The notes beneath the pieces are model-generated. The model had not been told where the DNA came from. It saw nothing but the letters and a program-made list of their open reading frames with translations, and did not search any database. Shown one piece after another: positions 53,368 to 62,201 of a stretch of DNA of 64,000 nt (position 1 is the stretch's first letter; each line of letters begins with the position of its first letter). The DNA lies in NCBI RefSeq assembly GCF_904061905.1, contig NZ_CAJFCI010000076.1, forward strand, positions 1 through 64,000. Reading direction: 5' to 3'. The translations under genes were made by a program, and so were the position numbers. The stretch comes from Zestomonas carbonaria (GTDB taxonomy: Bacteria > Pseudomonadota > Gammaproteobacteria > Pseudomonadales > Pseudomonadaceae).

Positions 53368-54150
53368 TTAGAAAGCCGGCACCACCGCGCCGGAATAACG
53401 CTTCTCGATGAACGCCTTGACCTCCGGGCTGGTCAGCGCGGCGGAAAGCTTCTTCAGCGCCTCGCTGTCCTGGTTGTCCGGGCGCGCCACCAGGTAGTTG
53501 ACGTAGGGCGAGTCGCGGCCTTCGATCAGCAGCGCATCCTTGCTCGGGTTGAGCTTGGCTTCCAGGGCATAGTTGGTGTTGATCAGCGCCAGGTCGACCT
53601 GGTGCAGCACGCGCGGCAGGATCGCCGCTTCCAGTTCGCGGAACTTGAAGTTGTGCGGGTTCTCGGCGATGTCGCGAGGGCTGGCCTGGGCGTTGCTCGG
53701 GTCCTTCAGCTTGAGCAGCCCGGCCTTCTGCAACAGGAGCAGGGCGCGACCGCTGTTGCTGCCCTCGTTGGGGATGGCGATGGTGGCGCCGTCCGGCAGT
53801 TCGGAGAGGGACTTGTACTTGCTGGAATAGCCGCCGAAGGGCTCGACATGCACGCCCTTGACGATCACCAGTTCGGTGCCGCGCTGGGCGTTGAAGGTGT
53901 CCAGGTAGGGCTTGGTCTGGAAGTAGTTGGCATCCAGGTTCTTCTGGCTGACCTGCAGGTTGGGCTGCACATAGTCGGTGAAGACCTTCACCTCCAGGTC
54001 GATCCCCTCCTTGGCCAGTTGCGGCTTGATCAGCTCGAGAATCTCGGCGTGCGGCACCGGTGTGGCGGCTACGCTCAGCTTCTCGCCGGCATGGCTCAAG
54101 GTGGCGGCAAGGGTCGTCGCCAGGATGGTCAACAGCAAGCTTTTCTTCAT
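53368..54150 (-). CDS. MetQ/NlpA-family substrate-binding protein
   Basis: 260 residues from the ATG at 54150. MetQ fold: LSVAATPVPHAEILELIKP, YVQPNLQVSQKNLDANYFQT, ATIAIPNEGSNSGRALLLLQ, VDLALINTNYALEA. The signal peptide ends at TLSHAG and has no lipobox Cys, whereas MetQ is normally a lipoprotein. No metN or metI lies nearby. It may bind methionine or another sulfur compound and work with a distant MetNI. The AT-rich DNA upstream (54240-54305) is its likely promoter. Confidence 0.87.
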   Translation of the reverse strand: MKKSLLLTILATTLAATLSHAGEKLSVAATPVPHAEILELIKPQLAKEGIDLEVKVFTDYVQPNLQVSQKNLDANYFQTKPYLDTFNAQRGTELVIVKGVHVEPFGGYSSKYKSLSELPDGATIAIPNEGSNSGRALLLLQKAGLLKLKDPSNAQASPRDIAENPHNFKFRELEAAILPRVLHQVDLALINTNYALEAKLNPSKDALLIEGRDSPYVNYLVARPDNQDSEALKKLSAALTSPEVKAFIEKRYSGAVVPAF

Positions 54151-54239
54151 CGGTATTGTTCTCGCTTCGTGAGCCCGGGCTGGATCTTCAGCCCTGGGCG
54201 GGTCTGGACATACCCGAACCGGATAGGCGGGTTGGCGCT

Positions 54240-54305
54240 GACGATAGGACCTTCTCTTATTCCAATAAAATACTGTTTTATTATTTTGATATTCCATATT
54301 TAAAG
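54240..54305 (-). promoter_or_regulatory. AT-rich promoter region of the metQ-like gene
   Basis: A sharply AT-rich 60-bp island. The plus strand at 54256-54275 reads CTTATTCCAATAAAATACTG, similar to the elements before the tauD and GntR operons. Confidence 0.5.
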
Positions 54306-54382
54306 ATCAGCACTCCCCTCCCTGAAACACCGAAGCCCCTGGATTTCCAGAAACCCAGGGGCTTCGTGTTCGGCGGGCCGGA

Positions 54383-55366
54383 TTACTCGATACGCGCGCC
54401 GGACGCCTTGGCCACCTCACCCCAGCGAGCCCGGTCGTTGCGGATGATTTCGGCGAATGCCTCGGGCGTGGTGTATTCGACGGTGATGCCGTTCTGCTCG
54501 AAGCGCTCTGCGGTCAAGGGCGAACGGGCGATCTTGCCGATCTCGCCATTCAGCCGCTCGACGATGGCCTCCGGCGTCTTCGCCGGCAGCACGATGCCGA
54601 ACCAGCCGGAAGTCTCCAAGCCGGGCAGTCCAGCCTCGGCGGCGGTCGGCACGTCCGGCAGCAGTGGCGAGCGCTGCGCGCTGGTCAGCGCCAGGCCCCT
54701 CACCTTCCCGGCACTGATCTGCGGCGCGAGGATGGTCAGGGTGTCCACCGAGACGTCCACCTCGCCGCCGAGCAACGCGGTGATCGCCGGGGCGCTGCCC
54801 TTGTAGGGCACGTGCAGCAGGTCGACGCCGGCCAGGCTCTTGAACAGCTCACCGGTCAGGTGACAGAGCGTGCCGTTGCCGCAGGACGAATAGCTGATCG
54901 CGCCCGGACGGGCCTTCGAATCGGCGATCAACTCCTGCAGGCTGGTCGCCTTCAGGTTGCCATTGACCGCGATGACGTTGGGGATCGAAGCCACCACGGA
55001 AACCGGCACGAAGGACTTCTCCGGATCGAAGCGCAGGCCCTCGGCCAGGTTGGGCAGGATGGCGAGCTGTCCGGCGGTGGCCAGCGACAGGGTGTAGCCG
55101 TCCGGCGCGGCCTTGGCAGCGGCTTCGGCGGCGATGGCGGTGCCCGCGCCCGGCTTGTTGTCGACCACCACCGGCTGGCCGAGGGTGCCGGAGAGTTGCT
55201 CGGCGTAGTAGCGGCCGATGGTGTCGGCCCCGCCGCCCGGCGGGAAAGGAATGATCAGGGTCAGCGGCTTGCTGGGCCAGTCGGCGGACCAGGCCGCACC
55301 AGAGACCAGCATCAGTGCGCCGAACGCCAGCCGGCGGGTCAGTTCGCGAAAGGAAAAACTCGGCAT
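54383..55366 (-). CDS. TctC/Bug-family periplasmic binding protein 1
   Basis: 327 residues. A signal peptide ends at SGAAWSAD. Bug features: LTLIIPFPPGGGADTIGRYY, VVVDNKPGAGTAIAAEAAAK, LLHVPYKGSAPAITALLGGEVDV, and GLALTSAQRSPLLPDVPTAAE. It binds carboxylates for the TctAB membrane pair. It shares many of these blocks with the second TctC gene 16 bp upstream and probably arose by duplication. Last gene of the operon. Confidence 0.88.
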   Translation of the reverse strand: MPSFSFRELTRRLAFGALMLVSGAAWSADWPSKPLTLIIPFPPGGGADTIGRYYAEQLSGTLGQPVVVDNKPGAGTAIAAEAAAKAAPDGYTLSLATAGQLAILPNLAEGLRFDPEKSFVPVSVVASIPNVIAVNGNLKATSLQELIADSKARPGAISYSSCGNGTLCHLTGELFKSLAGVDLLHVPYKGSAPAITALLGGEVDVSVDTLTILAPQISAGKVRGLALTSAQRSPLLPDVPTAAEAGLPGLETSGWFGIVLPAKTPEAIVERLNGEIGKIARSPLTAERFEQNGITVEYTTPEAFAEIIRNDRARWGEVAKASGARIE

Positions 55367-55382
55367 GTCGGGCTCCTGGGGC

Positions 55383-56357
55383 TCAATCGAAGGTGATGTG
55401 GGATTTCGCGACGACCTCGCCGTACTTGGCGGAGTCGCTGCGGATCTGCTCGGCGAACGCCTCGGGCGTGGACGGCCAGGCCACCAGGCCCTGGGTCGCG
55501 AGCTTTTCCTTCACTGCCGACGAGGCGGCGGCCCTGGCGATCTCGGCATTGAGGCGCTGGATGATCGGTGCGGGCGTGGCGGCGGGCACGTTCAGGCCGA
55601 ACCAGGAAGTGACCTCGAAGTCCGGGTAACCGGACTCGGCCACGGTCGGCACATCCGGCAGCAGCGGCGAGCGCTCGTGGGAGGCGATGGCCAGGCCACG
55701 CAGCTTGCCGCCCTGGATCTGCGGCGCGAGGATGGTCAGGGTGTCCACCGCCAGGTCGACGTTGCCGCCAAGCACCGCGCTCACGGCGGGGGCGCTGCCC
55801 TTGAACGGCACGTGCAGCAGGTCGGTGCCGCTGGTCAGGCGGAAATACTCGCCAGCCAGGTGGATGATGGTGCCGCTACCGCTGGAGGAATAGGACAGCT
55901 CGCCCGGCTTGGATTTGGCCAGCGCCACCAGTTCGGGCAGGTTCTTCGCCGGCACCTTGTCACTGGCGGCGATCACCACCCCGGTGTAGGCCAGCAGCGA
56001 GACCGGAGCGAAGCTCTTGACCGGATCGAACTTGAGGTTCTTGACGATGTGCGGCAGCACCGTGAGTTGCCCGGTGGGTACCAGCGACAGGGTGTAGCCA
56101 TCGGCCGGGCTATTAGCCACGAACTCCGCGGCGATTGCGGTACCGGCACCCGGACGGTTGTCCACCAGCACGGTCTGGCCCAGCGATTCACCCAGCGCAT
56201 CGGCATAGATACGCGCCACGGTGTCGGCCGCCCCGCCCGGCGGATAGGGAACGACGATCTTCAATGGCTGGCTCGGCCATTCGGCGGCACCGACGACCAG
56301 CGAGGCGGAAAGTGTTGCCAGGCCCAGCAGGCGCCTGATGAAAGATTTCGGGGACAT
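55383..56357 (-). CDS. TctC/Bug-family periplasmic binding protein 2
   Basis: 324 residues with a signal peptide ending near VVGAAEW. Same motifs as its neighbour: LKIVVPYPPGGAADTVARIY, VLVDNRPGAGTAIAAEFVAN, LLHVPFKGSAPAVSAVLGGN. The two proteins are clearly paralogous but diverged at the C-terminus, so they may bind different ligands. It lies 111 bp after tctA. Confidence 0.88.
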   Translation of the reverse strand: MSPKSFIRRLLGLATLSASLVVGAAEWPSQPLKIVVPYPPGGAADTVARIYADALGESLGQTVLVDNRPGAGTAIAAEFVANSPADGYTLSLVPTGQLTVLPHIVKNLKFDPVKSFAPVSLLAYTGVVIAASDKVPAKNLPELVALAKSKPGELSYSSSGSGTIIHLAGEYFRLTSGTDLLHVPFKGSAPAVSAVLGGNVDLAVDTLTILAPQIQGGKLRGLAIASHERSPLLPDVPTVAESGYPDFEVTSWFGLNVPAATPAPIIQRLNAEIARAAASSAVKEKLATQGLVAWPSTPEAFAEQIRSDSAKYGEVVAKSHITFD

Positions 56358-56468
56358 GGTTGGCTTCCTTCTTTGTTCACGAGGGCAGAGAAAACCCTGA
56401 CAGTCGTGGGGCGGAGCCGTTGGCGGCGCCGTGGTCGACGGACGTCTAGGTCGATGGGGCAGTGGCGT

Positions 56469-57974
56469 TCAGTCCTCGCTGAACGCCGCCTGCCGGGTGG
56501 CGCGCAGGCGCGGCAGGCACATGATCAGGACCAGCACGACGGCCAGCAGCAGCAGGGTCAGGCTCAGCGGTCGGGTGACGAATACGCTGAGATCACCGCG
56601 CGACAGCAGCATGGCGCGACGCAGGTTCTCCTCCATCATCGGTCCGAGAATGAACCCCAGCAGCAGCGGTGCGGGCTCGCAGCGCAGCTTGACGAACAGG
56701 TAGCCGAGCAGGCCGAACAGAACGGTCAGGAGCACGTCGAACAGGCTGTTGTTGACGCTGTACACACCGATGCAGCAGAACAGCAGGATCGCCGGGTAGA
56801 GAATGCGGTACGGTACCGACAGCAGCCTGACCCAGATGCCCACCAGTGGCAGGTTGAGCATCAGCAATAGGACGTTGCCGACCCACATGCTGACGATCAC
56901 GCCCCAGAACAGCTCCGGCCGCTCACTGATCACCTGGGGGCCGGGCACGATGCCGTGGATCATCATGGCGCCGACCATCAGCGCCATCACCGCGTTGGAC
57001 GGCAGCCCCATCACCAGCAACGGAATGAACGAAGTCTGTGCGCCTGCGTTGTTGGCCGCCTCAGGGCCGGCCACGCCTTCGATGGCGCCCTGGCCGAAAC
57101 GGGACGGGTCCTTGGCCAGGCGCTTCTCGATCATGTAGGAGGCGAAGGAGCTGAGCATCGCCCCGCCGCCGGGCAGGATACCAAGCAGCGAGCCGAGGCC
57201 GGTGCCGCGCAGCACCGGTTTCCACGAACGCCGGTAGTCGTCGCGGGTCGGCAGTACGCTGCCCACCCTGCTCACCTGCACCGGCCGAGACGACTCGTCG
57301 CGCTCCAGGTTGGCGATGATCTCGCCGATGCCGAAAATCCCCATGGAGATCACCACGAAACTGATGCCATCGGCCAGTTCCGGCAGGCCGAAGGTGAAAC
57401 GCTCCTCGCCGGAGTTCACGTCCACGCCGATCAACCCCAGCAGCAGGCCGAGCAGGGTCATGGCCAGCGCCTTGAACAGGTCGCCCTGGGCCAGCACCAC
57501 GGCCGCCACCAGGCCGAGCAACATCAGCGAGAAGTATTCGGCTGGACCGAACCTGAGGGCGAACTCGGCGAGCGGCGCAGACGCCGCCGCGACCAGCAGG
57601 ATCGCCAGGCTGCCAGCCACGAACGAACCGATGGCGGCGATGCCCAGCGCGGCTCCCGCCCTGCCCTTGCGGGCCATGGCGTGGCCATCCAGGCAGGTCA
57701 CAACCGACGACGACTCGCCAGGCAGGTTGACCAGGATCGCCGTGGTCGAGCCACCGTATTGGGCGCCGTAGTAGATGCCCGAGAGCATGATCAGCGCCGC
57801 CGCGGGTGTGAGCCCGTAGGTGATCGGCAGCAGCATGGCGATGGTCGCCACCGGTCCCAGGCCGGGCAGCACGCCGACCAGGGTGCCTAGGGTCACGCCG
57901 ATCAGGCAGTACAGCAGGTTGTGCCAGGTCAGTGCAGCGTCGACGCCGGTGGCGAGGTTGGCCAGCAGTTCCAT
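56469..57974 (-). CDS. TctA-family tripartite tricarboxylate transporter large subunit
   Basis: 501 residues with about 12 membrane helices. The TctA signature GTLVGVLPGLGPVATIAMLLP near the N-terminus and the second conserved Gly-rich block LLGILPGGGAMLSSFASYM are present. It is the transport channel, driven by the membrane potential or a cation gradient. It begins 9 bp after tctB. Confidence 0.92.
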   Translation of the reverse strand: MELLANLATGVDAALTWHNLLYCLIGVTLGTLVGVLPGLGPVATIAMLLPITYGLTPAAALIMLSGIYYGAQYGGSTTAILVNLPGESSSVVTCLDGHAMARKGRAGAALGIAAIGSFVAGSLAILLVAAASAPLAEFALRFGPAEYFSLMLLGLVAAVVLAQGDLFKALAMTLLGLLLGLIGVDVNSGEERFTFGLPELADGISFVVISMGIFGIGEIIANLERDESSRPVQVSRVGSVLPTRDDYRRSWKPVLRGTGLGSLLGILPGGGAMLSSFASYMIEKRLAKDPSRFGQGAIEGVAGPEAANNAGAQTSFIPLLVMGLPSNAVMALMVGAMMIHGIVPGPQVISERPELFWGVIVSMWVGNVLLLMLNLPLVGIWVRLLSVPYRILYPAILLFCCIGVYSVNNSLFDVLLTVLFGLLGYLFVKLRCEPAPLLLGFILGPMMEENLRRAMLLSRGDLSVFVTRPLSLTLLLLAVVLVLIMCLPRLRATRQAAFSED

Positions 57975-57983
57975 GTCCGAGCC

Positions 57984-58478
57984 TCAGGCCGGCAACACGG
58001 GCAATTGCAGACCCAAGCCCCAGGCGAACACCAGCACGCCGAAGCAGGCCAGCACCACGCCCAGCCCGGCCAGTTCGCCAAGCCGCGCCTGGCGCCGCGC
58101 GTAGCCACTGAGCAGGGTCATGGCCAGGGTCGCCAGGAGCAATCCCAGGGCCGGTACCAGCAGGGCGAAGGCAACCACCCCAGCGGCGACGAACAGCGCC
58201 GGGCGCACGGCAAACAAGGACGCCAGGGCGACCCGCTCGCCAGCACCGAACGCCAGGCTGCGCAGCAGCACCACGACACCGAGCATCACCAGGGTGACGC
58301 TGACCAGCAGCGGGAAGTAACCCGCGCCCATGCGCATCGCCGTGCCGAGCGGATAGCCTGAAGCGATCAGGCCACCGGCCAGGCCGAAGGCGACGAACAG
58401 GCCGCCGGCCAGGGTGTCGCGCGGATCGCGAATTCGCAGGCCGCCACACGCGGCCGATGAGGTAGAAACAGGTTGCAT
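57984..58478 (-). CDS. TctB-family small membrane subunit
   Basis: 164 residues from the ATG at 58478, with four predicted membrane helices (DTLAGGLFVAFGLAGGLIAS; FPLLVSVTLVMLGVVVLLRS; ALFVAAGVVAFALLVPALGL; LGVVLACFGVLVFAWGLGLQ). The ...YPLGTAMRMGAGYFP motif is typical of TctB. Partner of TctA. It is 104 bp after the acyl-CoA-dehydrogenase-like gene. Confidence 0.87.
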   Translation of the reverse strand: MQPVSTSSAACGGLRIRDPRDTLAGGLFVAFGLAGGLIASGYPLGTAMRMGAGYFPLLVSVTLVMLGVVVLLRSLAFGAGERVALASLFAVRPALFVAAGVVAFALLVPALGLLLATLAMTLLSGYARRQARLGELAGLGVVLACFGVLVFAWGLGLQLPVLPA

Positions 58479-58582
58479 CACAGTCTCCGTGGCTCCCCGA
58501 CGGAGCCCACTTGCATGAAATCCGTTCCGCTGGTGCGGTCGCAGACTGTTCCGATCCGAACGGCGGGCAATGCCCGCAACGT

Positions 58583-59752
58583 TCAAGCGAGCCCGAACGC
58601 GGTCTTGCCGGCCAGGACCAGTGCGCTGTCCCGTTGCGGCGTGTGCACCCGTCCACAGAGCACGTTGCGGTAATGGCGCTGCAACGGATGATGCCGGGAC
58701 AGGCCATGATTGCCGGTCAGCTCCAAGGCTTTCTCCACCACCGCGACGGCGTTCTCGGTCACCGCGACCTTGATCAGCCCGGCCTCCTGGCTGGTCAGCG
58801 GCCGCTCGCTCAGGGCATCCAGTTGCAGGCGATTGCTCAGCAGCCAGCCCTCGATCTGTCCGACCGCCTCCTGCCCCCGCCCCAGGCTGGACAGCGGCGC
58901 GCCCAGGCTGGCCGGGGCTCGCTGGGCCAGCCACTCGACCAGCCAGTCGCGAGCTGCGCGGGCCACCCCGTCGTAAATAGCGCCGAGCAGGGTCGCCATG
59001 GCGCGGTTGAAATCGGCCACCGCCGGGGCATCCAGCGCGGGTGGACGGTCACTCGGATAAACGTCCACCGCGTGATCCAGAGGCAGGCGCACGCTCTCGA
59101 AGATCACCTCATGGCTGCCGGTGGCACGCATGCCCAGGTGGTCCCAGCTCTCGACGATGCGGATGCCCGGTGTATCGCGGTGGACCAGCCAGGTGCCAAC
59201 CAGGGGTACCGGATCGTCGCTGCGAGCCCACACCGCCAGCCAGGTCAGCCCCGGAATACCGGTGGTATAGAGCTTGTGGCCGTCGAGCAGCCAGCCGTCG
59301 GCCTGCCGTTTCGCCACGGTCTGCGGCAGGCCGCCGCGCGCTGGTGAACCGAGTTCGGGCTCGACCCGCAAGCTGTTGATCAGCGCGCCCTCTTCCAGCG
59401 CCTCGCGCATCACCCGCCGCTTGAGGTGTTCGGGCCAGTTCGGGTTGTCCGCCAGGCGCCGGTGATACAGATACTGCATGCACAGCACCAACGCGGTTGA
59501 GGGTTCGCCAACAGCTACCGCGCCGATCACCCGGCGCAATTGCGCCAGGTTCGCCCCACCACCGCCAGCCCGGCCGTCGGTGGCCAGGCCCAGCAAGCCG
59601 TAGCGGTGCAACCGCTCCAGATTGGCGTGGGGAAACTCGCTATCGCGGTCGTAGCGCTCGGCGTCCTCGGCCAGCTCCCGGCTCAGCACCGCCAGGAACG
59701 CATCGTCGAGCACGTTCTCGATACCGCGCTCGAGCAGATTCACGACGCTCAT
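58583..59752 (-). CDS. Acyl-CoA-dehydrogenase-like flavoprotein (DszC/SfnB-like)
   Basis: 389 residues with the acyl-CoA dehydrogenase fold: helical N-terminus, middle beta domain (DGHKLYTTGIPGLTWLAVWA, GMRATGSHEVIFESVRLP) and helical C-terminus (LELTGNHGLSRHHPLQRHYR). The usual catalytic Glu region is not obvious. In sulfonate/sulfone loci such proteins act as FMNH2-dependent oxygenases or unknown accessories (SfnB, DszC) rather than CoA-ester dehydrogenases. It overlaps the SsuD-like gene by 4 bp. Confidence 0.82.
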   Translation of the reverse strand: MSVVNLLERGIENVLDDAFLAVLSRELAEDAERYDRDSEFPHANLERLHRYGLLGLATDGRAGGGGANLAQLRRVIGAVAVGEPSTALVLCMQYLYHRRLADNPNWPEHLKRRVMREALEEGALINSLRVEPELGSPARGGLPQTVAKRQADGWLLDGHKLYTTGIPGLTWLAVWARSDDPVPLVGTWLVHRDTPGIRIVESWDHLGMRATGSHEVIFESVRLPLDHAVDVYPSDRPPALDAPAVADFNRAMATLLGAIYDGVARAARDWLVEWLAQRAPASLGAPLSSLGRGQEAVGQIEGWLLSNRLQLDALSERPLTSQEAGLIKVAVTENAVAVVEKALELTGNHGLSRHHPLQRHYRNVLCGRVHTPQRDSALVLAGKTAFGLA

Positions 59753-60834
59753 GCCGATACCGCCTCGCGTTCACGCTCGGCCACCTTGGCACGGGTCAGC
59801 GGCAGCAGCTCCCGCCCATACTCGATGGCGTCATCCAGGGGATCGAAACCACGGATCAGGAAGGTGGTGACTCCCAGGTCGTAGTAGTCCAGCAAGGCGT
59901 CGGCAACCTGCTCCGGAGTACCCACCAGCGCCGTGGAGTTGTGGGCACCGCCGACCACCTTGGCGATGCCGGTCCACAGCCGCTTGTCCACCCGCTCGCC
60001 CTTGGCCACTGTCTCGCGCAAACGCTGGGCGCCGACGCTGTCGGGCTTGCACGGCAAGGCCGTACCGGCACTTTCGAGGCGCTGGCGGGCACGCTGCAGG
60101 ATGTCTTCGGCCTTGGCCCAGGCGGCCTCTTCGGTCTCCGCGACGATGGGCCGGAAGGACACGCTGAACCTCACCACGCGACCATGTCTCGCCGCTTCCG
60201 CACGGACCTTCTCGATGGTCTCGCGGGTCTGCTCCAGGGACTCCCCCCACAGCGCGTAGACATCGGCATGCTCGCCGGCGACGCGATGCGCCACCGCCGA
60301 GGAGCCGCCGAAATAGATCGGCAGATGAGGCTTCTGCAGCGGCTTGACCGCCGAGAACGCCCGCTCGGCGCGATAAAGCTCGCCCTGATGGTCGAACGGC
60401 GCGTCACTGGTCCAGACCTGCTTGATCACCTGCAGGAACTCCTCGGTGCGCGCATAACGCTGGTCGTGGTCGAGCCAGTCGCCATCCTTGCGCTGCTCGG
60501 CATCGCTGCCGCCGCTGATCACGTGCAGGGCCAGGCGGCCGTCGAGCAGATGATCCAGGGTCGCCAACTTGCGCGCCGCCAGGGTCGGTGCAACGAAGCC
60601 GGGACGGTGAGCCAGGAGGAAGCCGATCTTCGAGGTGGACAAGCCCGCCAGCGCTGTAACCAGGAAGCCGTCCGGCTGATCCGACCAGTAGCCGACCAGG
60701 ATGCGGTCGAAGCCGGCCTCCTCGTGGGCCTGGGCGATACGGGCGATGTATTGCTTGTCGAACACCGGACCGCTCGGAGCGATGGTCTCCGAGGACAGGC
60801 GGTGGCCGATCATGCCGATGAATTGAACGCTCAT
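59749..60834 (-). CDS. SsuD-like FMNH2-dependent alkanesulfonate monooxygenase
   Basis: 361 residues from the ATG at 60834, with GGGAGCC upstream. Luciferase-like fold: VQFIGMIGHRLSSETIAPSG, FLLAHRPGFVAPTLAARKLA, DHLLDGRLALHVISGGSDAE, QRYARTEEFL, PIYFGGSSAVAHRVAGEHAD. The E-H-R-Y active-site pattern of SsuD is recognisable. It oxidises a sulfonate (or related) carbon to an aldehyde and sulfite. No SsuE reductase is in view. Coupled to the dehydrogenase-like gene. Confidence 0.87.
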   Translation of the reverse strand: MSVQFIGMIGHRLSSETIAPSGPVFDKQYIARIAQAHEEAGFDRILVGYWSDQPDGFLVTALAGLSTSKIGFLLAHRPGFVAPTLAARKLATLDHLLDGRLALHVISGGSDAEQRKDGDWLDHDQRYARTEEFLQVIKQVWTSDAPFDHQGELYRAERAFSAVKPLQKPHLPIYFGGSSAVAHRVAGEHADVYALWGESLEQTRETIEKVRAEAARHGRVVRFSVSFRPIVAETEEAAWAKAEDILQRARQRLESAGTALPCKPDSVGAQRLRETVAKGERVDKRLWTGIAKVVGGAHNSTALVGTPEQVADALLDYYDLGVTTFLIRGFDPLDDAIEYGRELLPLTRAKVAEREREAVSA

Positions 60835-60870
60835 GTTTCTGGCTCCCTGGTTCGTCATAGGGGCTTGTGG

Positions 60871-61398
60871 TTAATGAGAATGCCCGGATACGGCATTCGG
60901 GCGATGGTCGCCGGCAGGCGTTTCGCCCAGCCGGAACGGTTGTTCTTCATAAGCCGCGCTACGCACGTACTCACCGAGGCGGATGAAGTCTTCCGGCTGC
61001 TGGACGGCACCGCTGTAGCGGGTCAGCAACTGCCCCTCGCCATCGAAGAAGACGAAGGCCGGTGTGCCCTGCACACCCAGGCCACGCGCCCAGAACGCCG
61101 GGGCCAGGGAGCGGCCGTCCGGCGTCACCAGCGGAGTGTCGGCATCCAGCTCGACCACCAGGGTGCGGTAGTGCCGCTGGTAATAGGCCTGCACCTCGGG
61201 CCGCTGGTAGATGTCACGGCGCATGGCCTCGCAGAAATGGCAGTCGCGCAGCTCGAAGGCCACTACCAGTGCCCTACCCTCGGCGGCGGCCTGGCGGGCT
61301 TCGGCAGCCAGGTCGTCGGGCCTGGCGCGGAACGGTTCCTCAGCCTGGGTCGCACCCAGCATCAGGGTGGCCAGCGCGGTAATCAGCAGCCTTCTCAT
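60871..61398 (-). CDS. SoxW-like periplasmic thioredoxin-fold protein
   Basis: 175 residues. A signal peptide ends near GATQAEE. The thioredoxin-fold core is VVAFELRDCHFCEAMRRDIY with a C-x2-C redox pair (CHFC) and the cis-Pro element VQGTPAFVFFDGEGQLLTRY. SoxW and DsbD-linked thioredoxins are similar. The tail is His-rich (GDHRPNAVSGHSH). It probably reduces a disulfide or polythionate-like bond of the imported compound or of a partner (inference). It overlaps the permease gene stop by 4 bp. Confidence 0.82.
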   Translation of the reverse strand: MRRLLITALATLMLGATQAEEPFRARPDDLAAEARQAAAEGRALVVAFELRDCHFCEAMRRDIYQRPEVQAYYQRHYRTLVVELDADTPLVTPDGRSLAPAFWARGLGVQGTPAFVFFDGEGQLLTRYSGAVQQPEDFIRLGEYVRSAAYEEQPFRLGETPAGDHRPNAVSGHSH

Positions 61399-62201
61399 CG
61401 GCGGCTCCAGAACAGGACGCGCCGGCGCGACAGGTCGAGCAACGACATGCACAGAAAGGTCACCAACCCGGTGTAGAGAATCCCCGCCACCATCCGTGGG
61501 TAGTCGGCGAAGTCCGCGTAGTACTGGATGAATCGCCCCAGGCCGGCGTTGGCGCCGAACAGCTCGGCGACGGTAAGCAGGATGAACGAGAAGCCCAGTC
61601 CCACCGCCATGCCCGAGAAGATGTGCGGCAGCGCGGCCGGCAGCAGCACCAGGCGGTAGTAACGCCAGCCGCGCAGGCCCAGGGTGCGGGCGTTGTCCTG
61701 GTAGCGCCGGTCGAGGCCGTGAGCGCCGGACACCGCACTCTGGAAGACCGGCCAGAAGGCGCCGATGAACACGATGAAGATCGCCGAGAGCAGGAAGGTC
61801 GGCAGGATCGCGATGGCGTAGGGGATGTAGATGGTCGGCGGAATGGGCGCGGCGACCCGGGCGAACGGCAGCCAGATGCGCCCGGCCCGCTCTCGCGAGC
61901 CGCCCCACAGGCCCAGCCCGCCGCCCAGCAGTACGGCCAGGGCGAAGCCCGGCAGCAGGATGGCGAAGGACGACAGGGTGCCTTTCCACAGCTCCGGCAG
62001 CGACTCGCCGAGCGCCTTGAAGGTCGCCTGCGGCGAAGGAATCAGCGGGTTGTCGCCAAGCGGTGTGTAGCGGCTCGCCAGTTCCCAGAGGGCGAACAGG
62101 ACAAGCCACAGCAGCAGGCTTTCGCGATAACGCCAGAGCAGCGCCCAGGGACGACGGGGCGAGTGAAGGGCGGACACGGGCAGCCCGATGGACTCGCTCA
62201 T
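61395..62201 (-). CDS. Sulfonate-type ABC transporter permease
   Basis: 268 residues. Six membrane helices (LLLWLVLFALWELASRYTPL first). The EAA loop is DRRYQDNARTLGLRGWRYYRLVLLPAALPHI. SsuC/TauC class. It overlaps the ATPase stop by 4 bp and the thioredoxin start by 4 bp, a fully coupled block. Confidence 0.9.
   Translation of the reverse strand: MSESIGLPVSALHSPRRPWALLWRYRESLLLWLVLFALWELASRYTPLGDNPLIPSPQATFKALGESLPELWKGTLSSFAILLPGFALAVLLGGGLGLWGGSRERAGRIWLPFARVAAPIPPTIYIPYAIAILPTFLLSAIFIVFIGAFWPVFQSAVSGAHGLDRRYQDNARTLGLRGWRYYRLVLLPAALPHIFSGMAVGLGFSFILLTVAELFGANAGLGRFIQYYADFADYPRMVAGILYTGLVTFLCMSLLDLSRRRVLFWSRR

Noticed and set aside
54151..54382. SAM or other riboswitch before the metQ-like gene
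   Set aside because: The leader is short and AT-rich without the conserved helices of SAM riboswitches. Nothing beyond a promoter could be supported.
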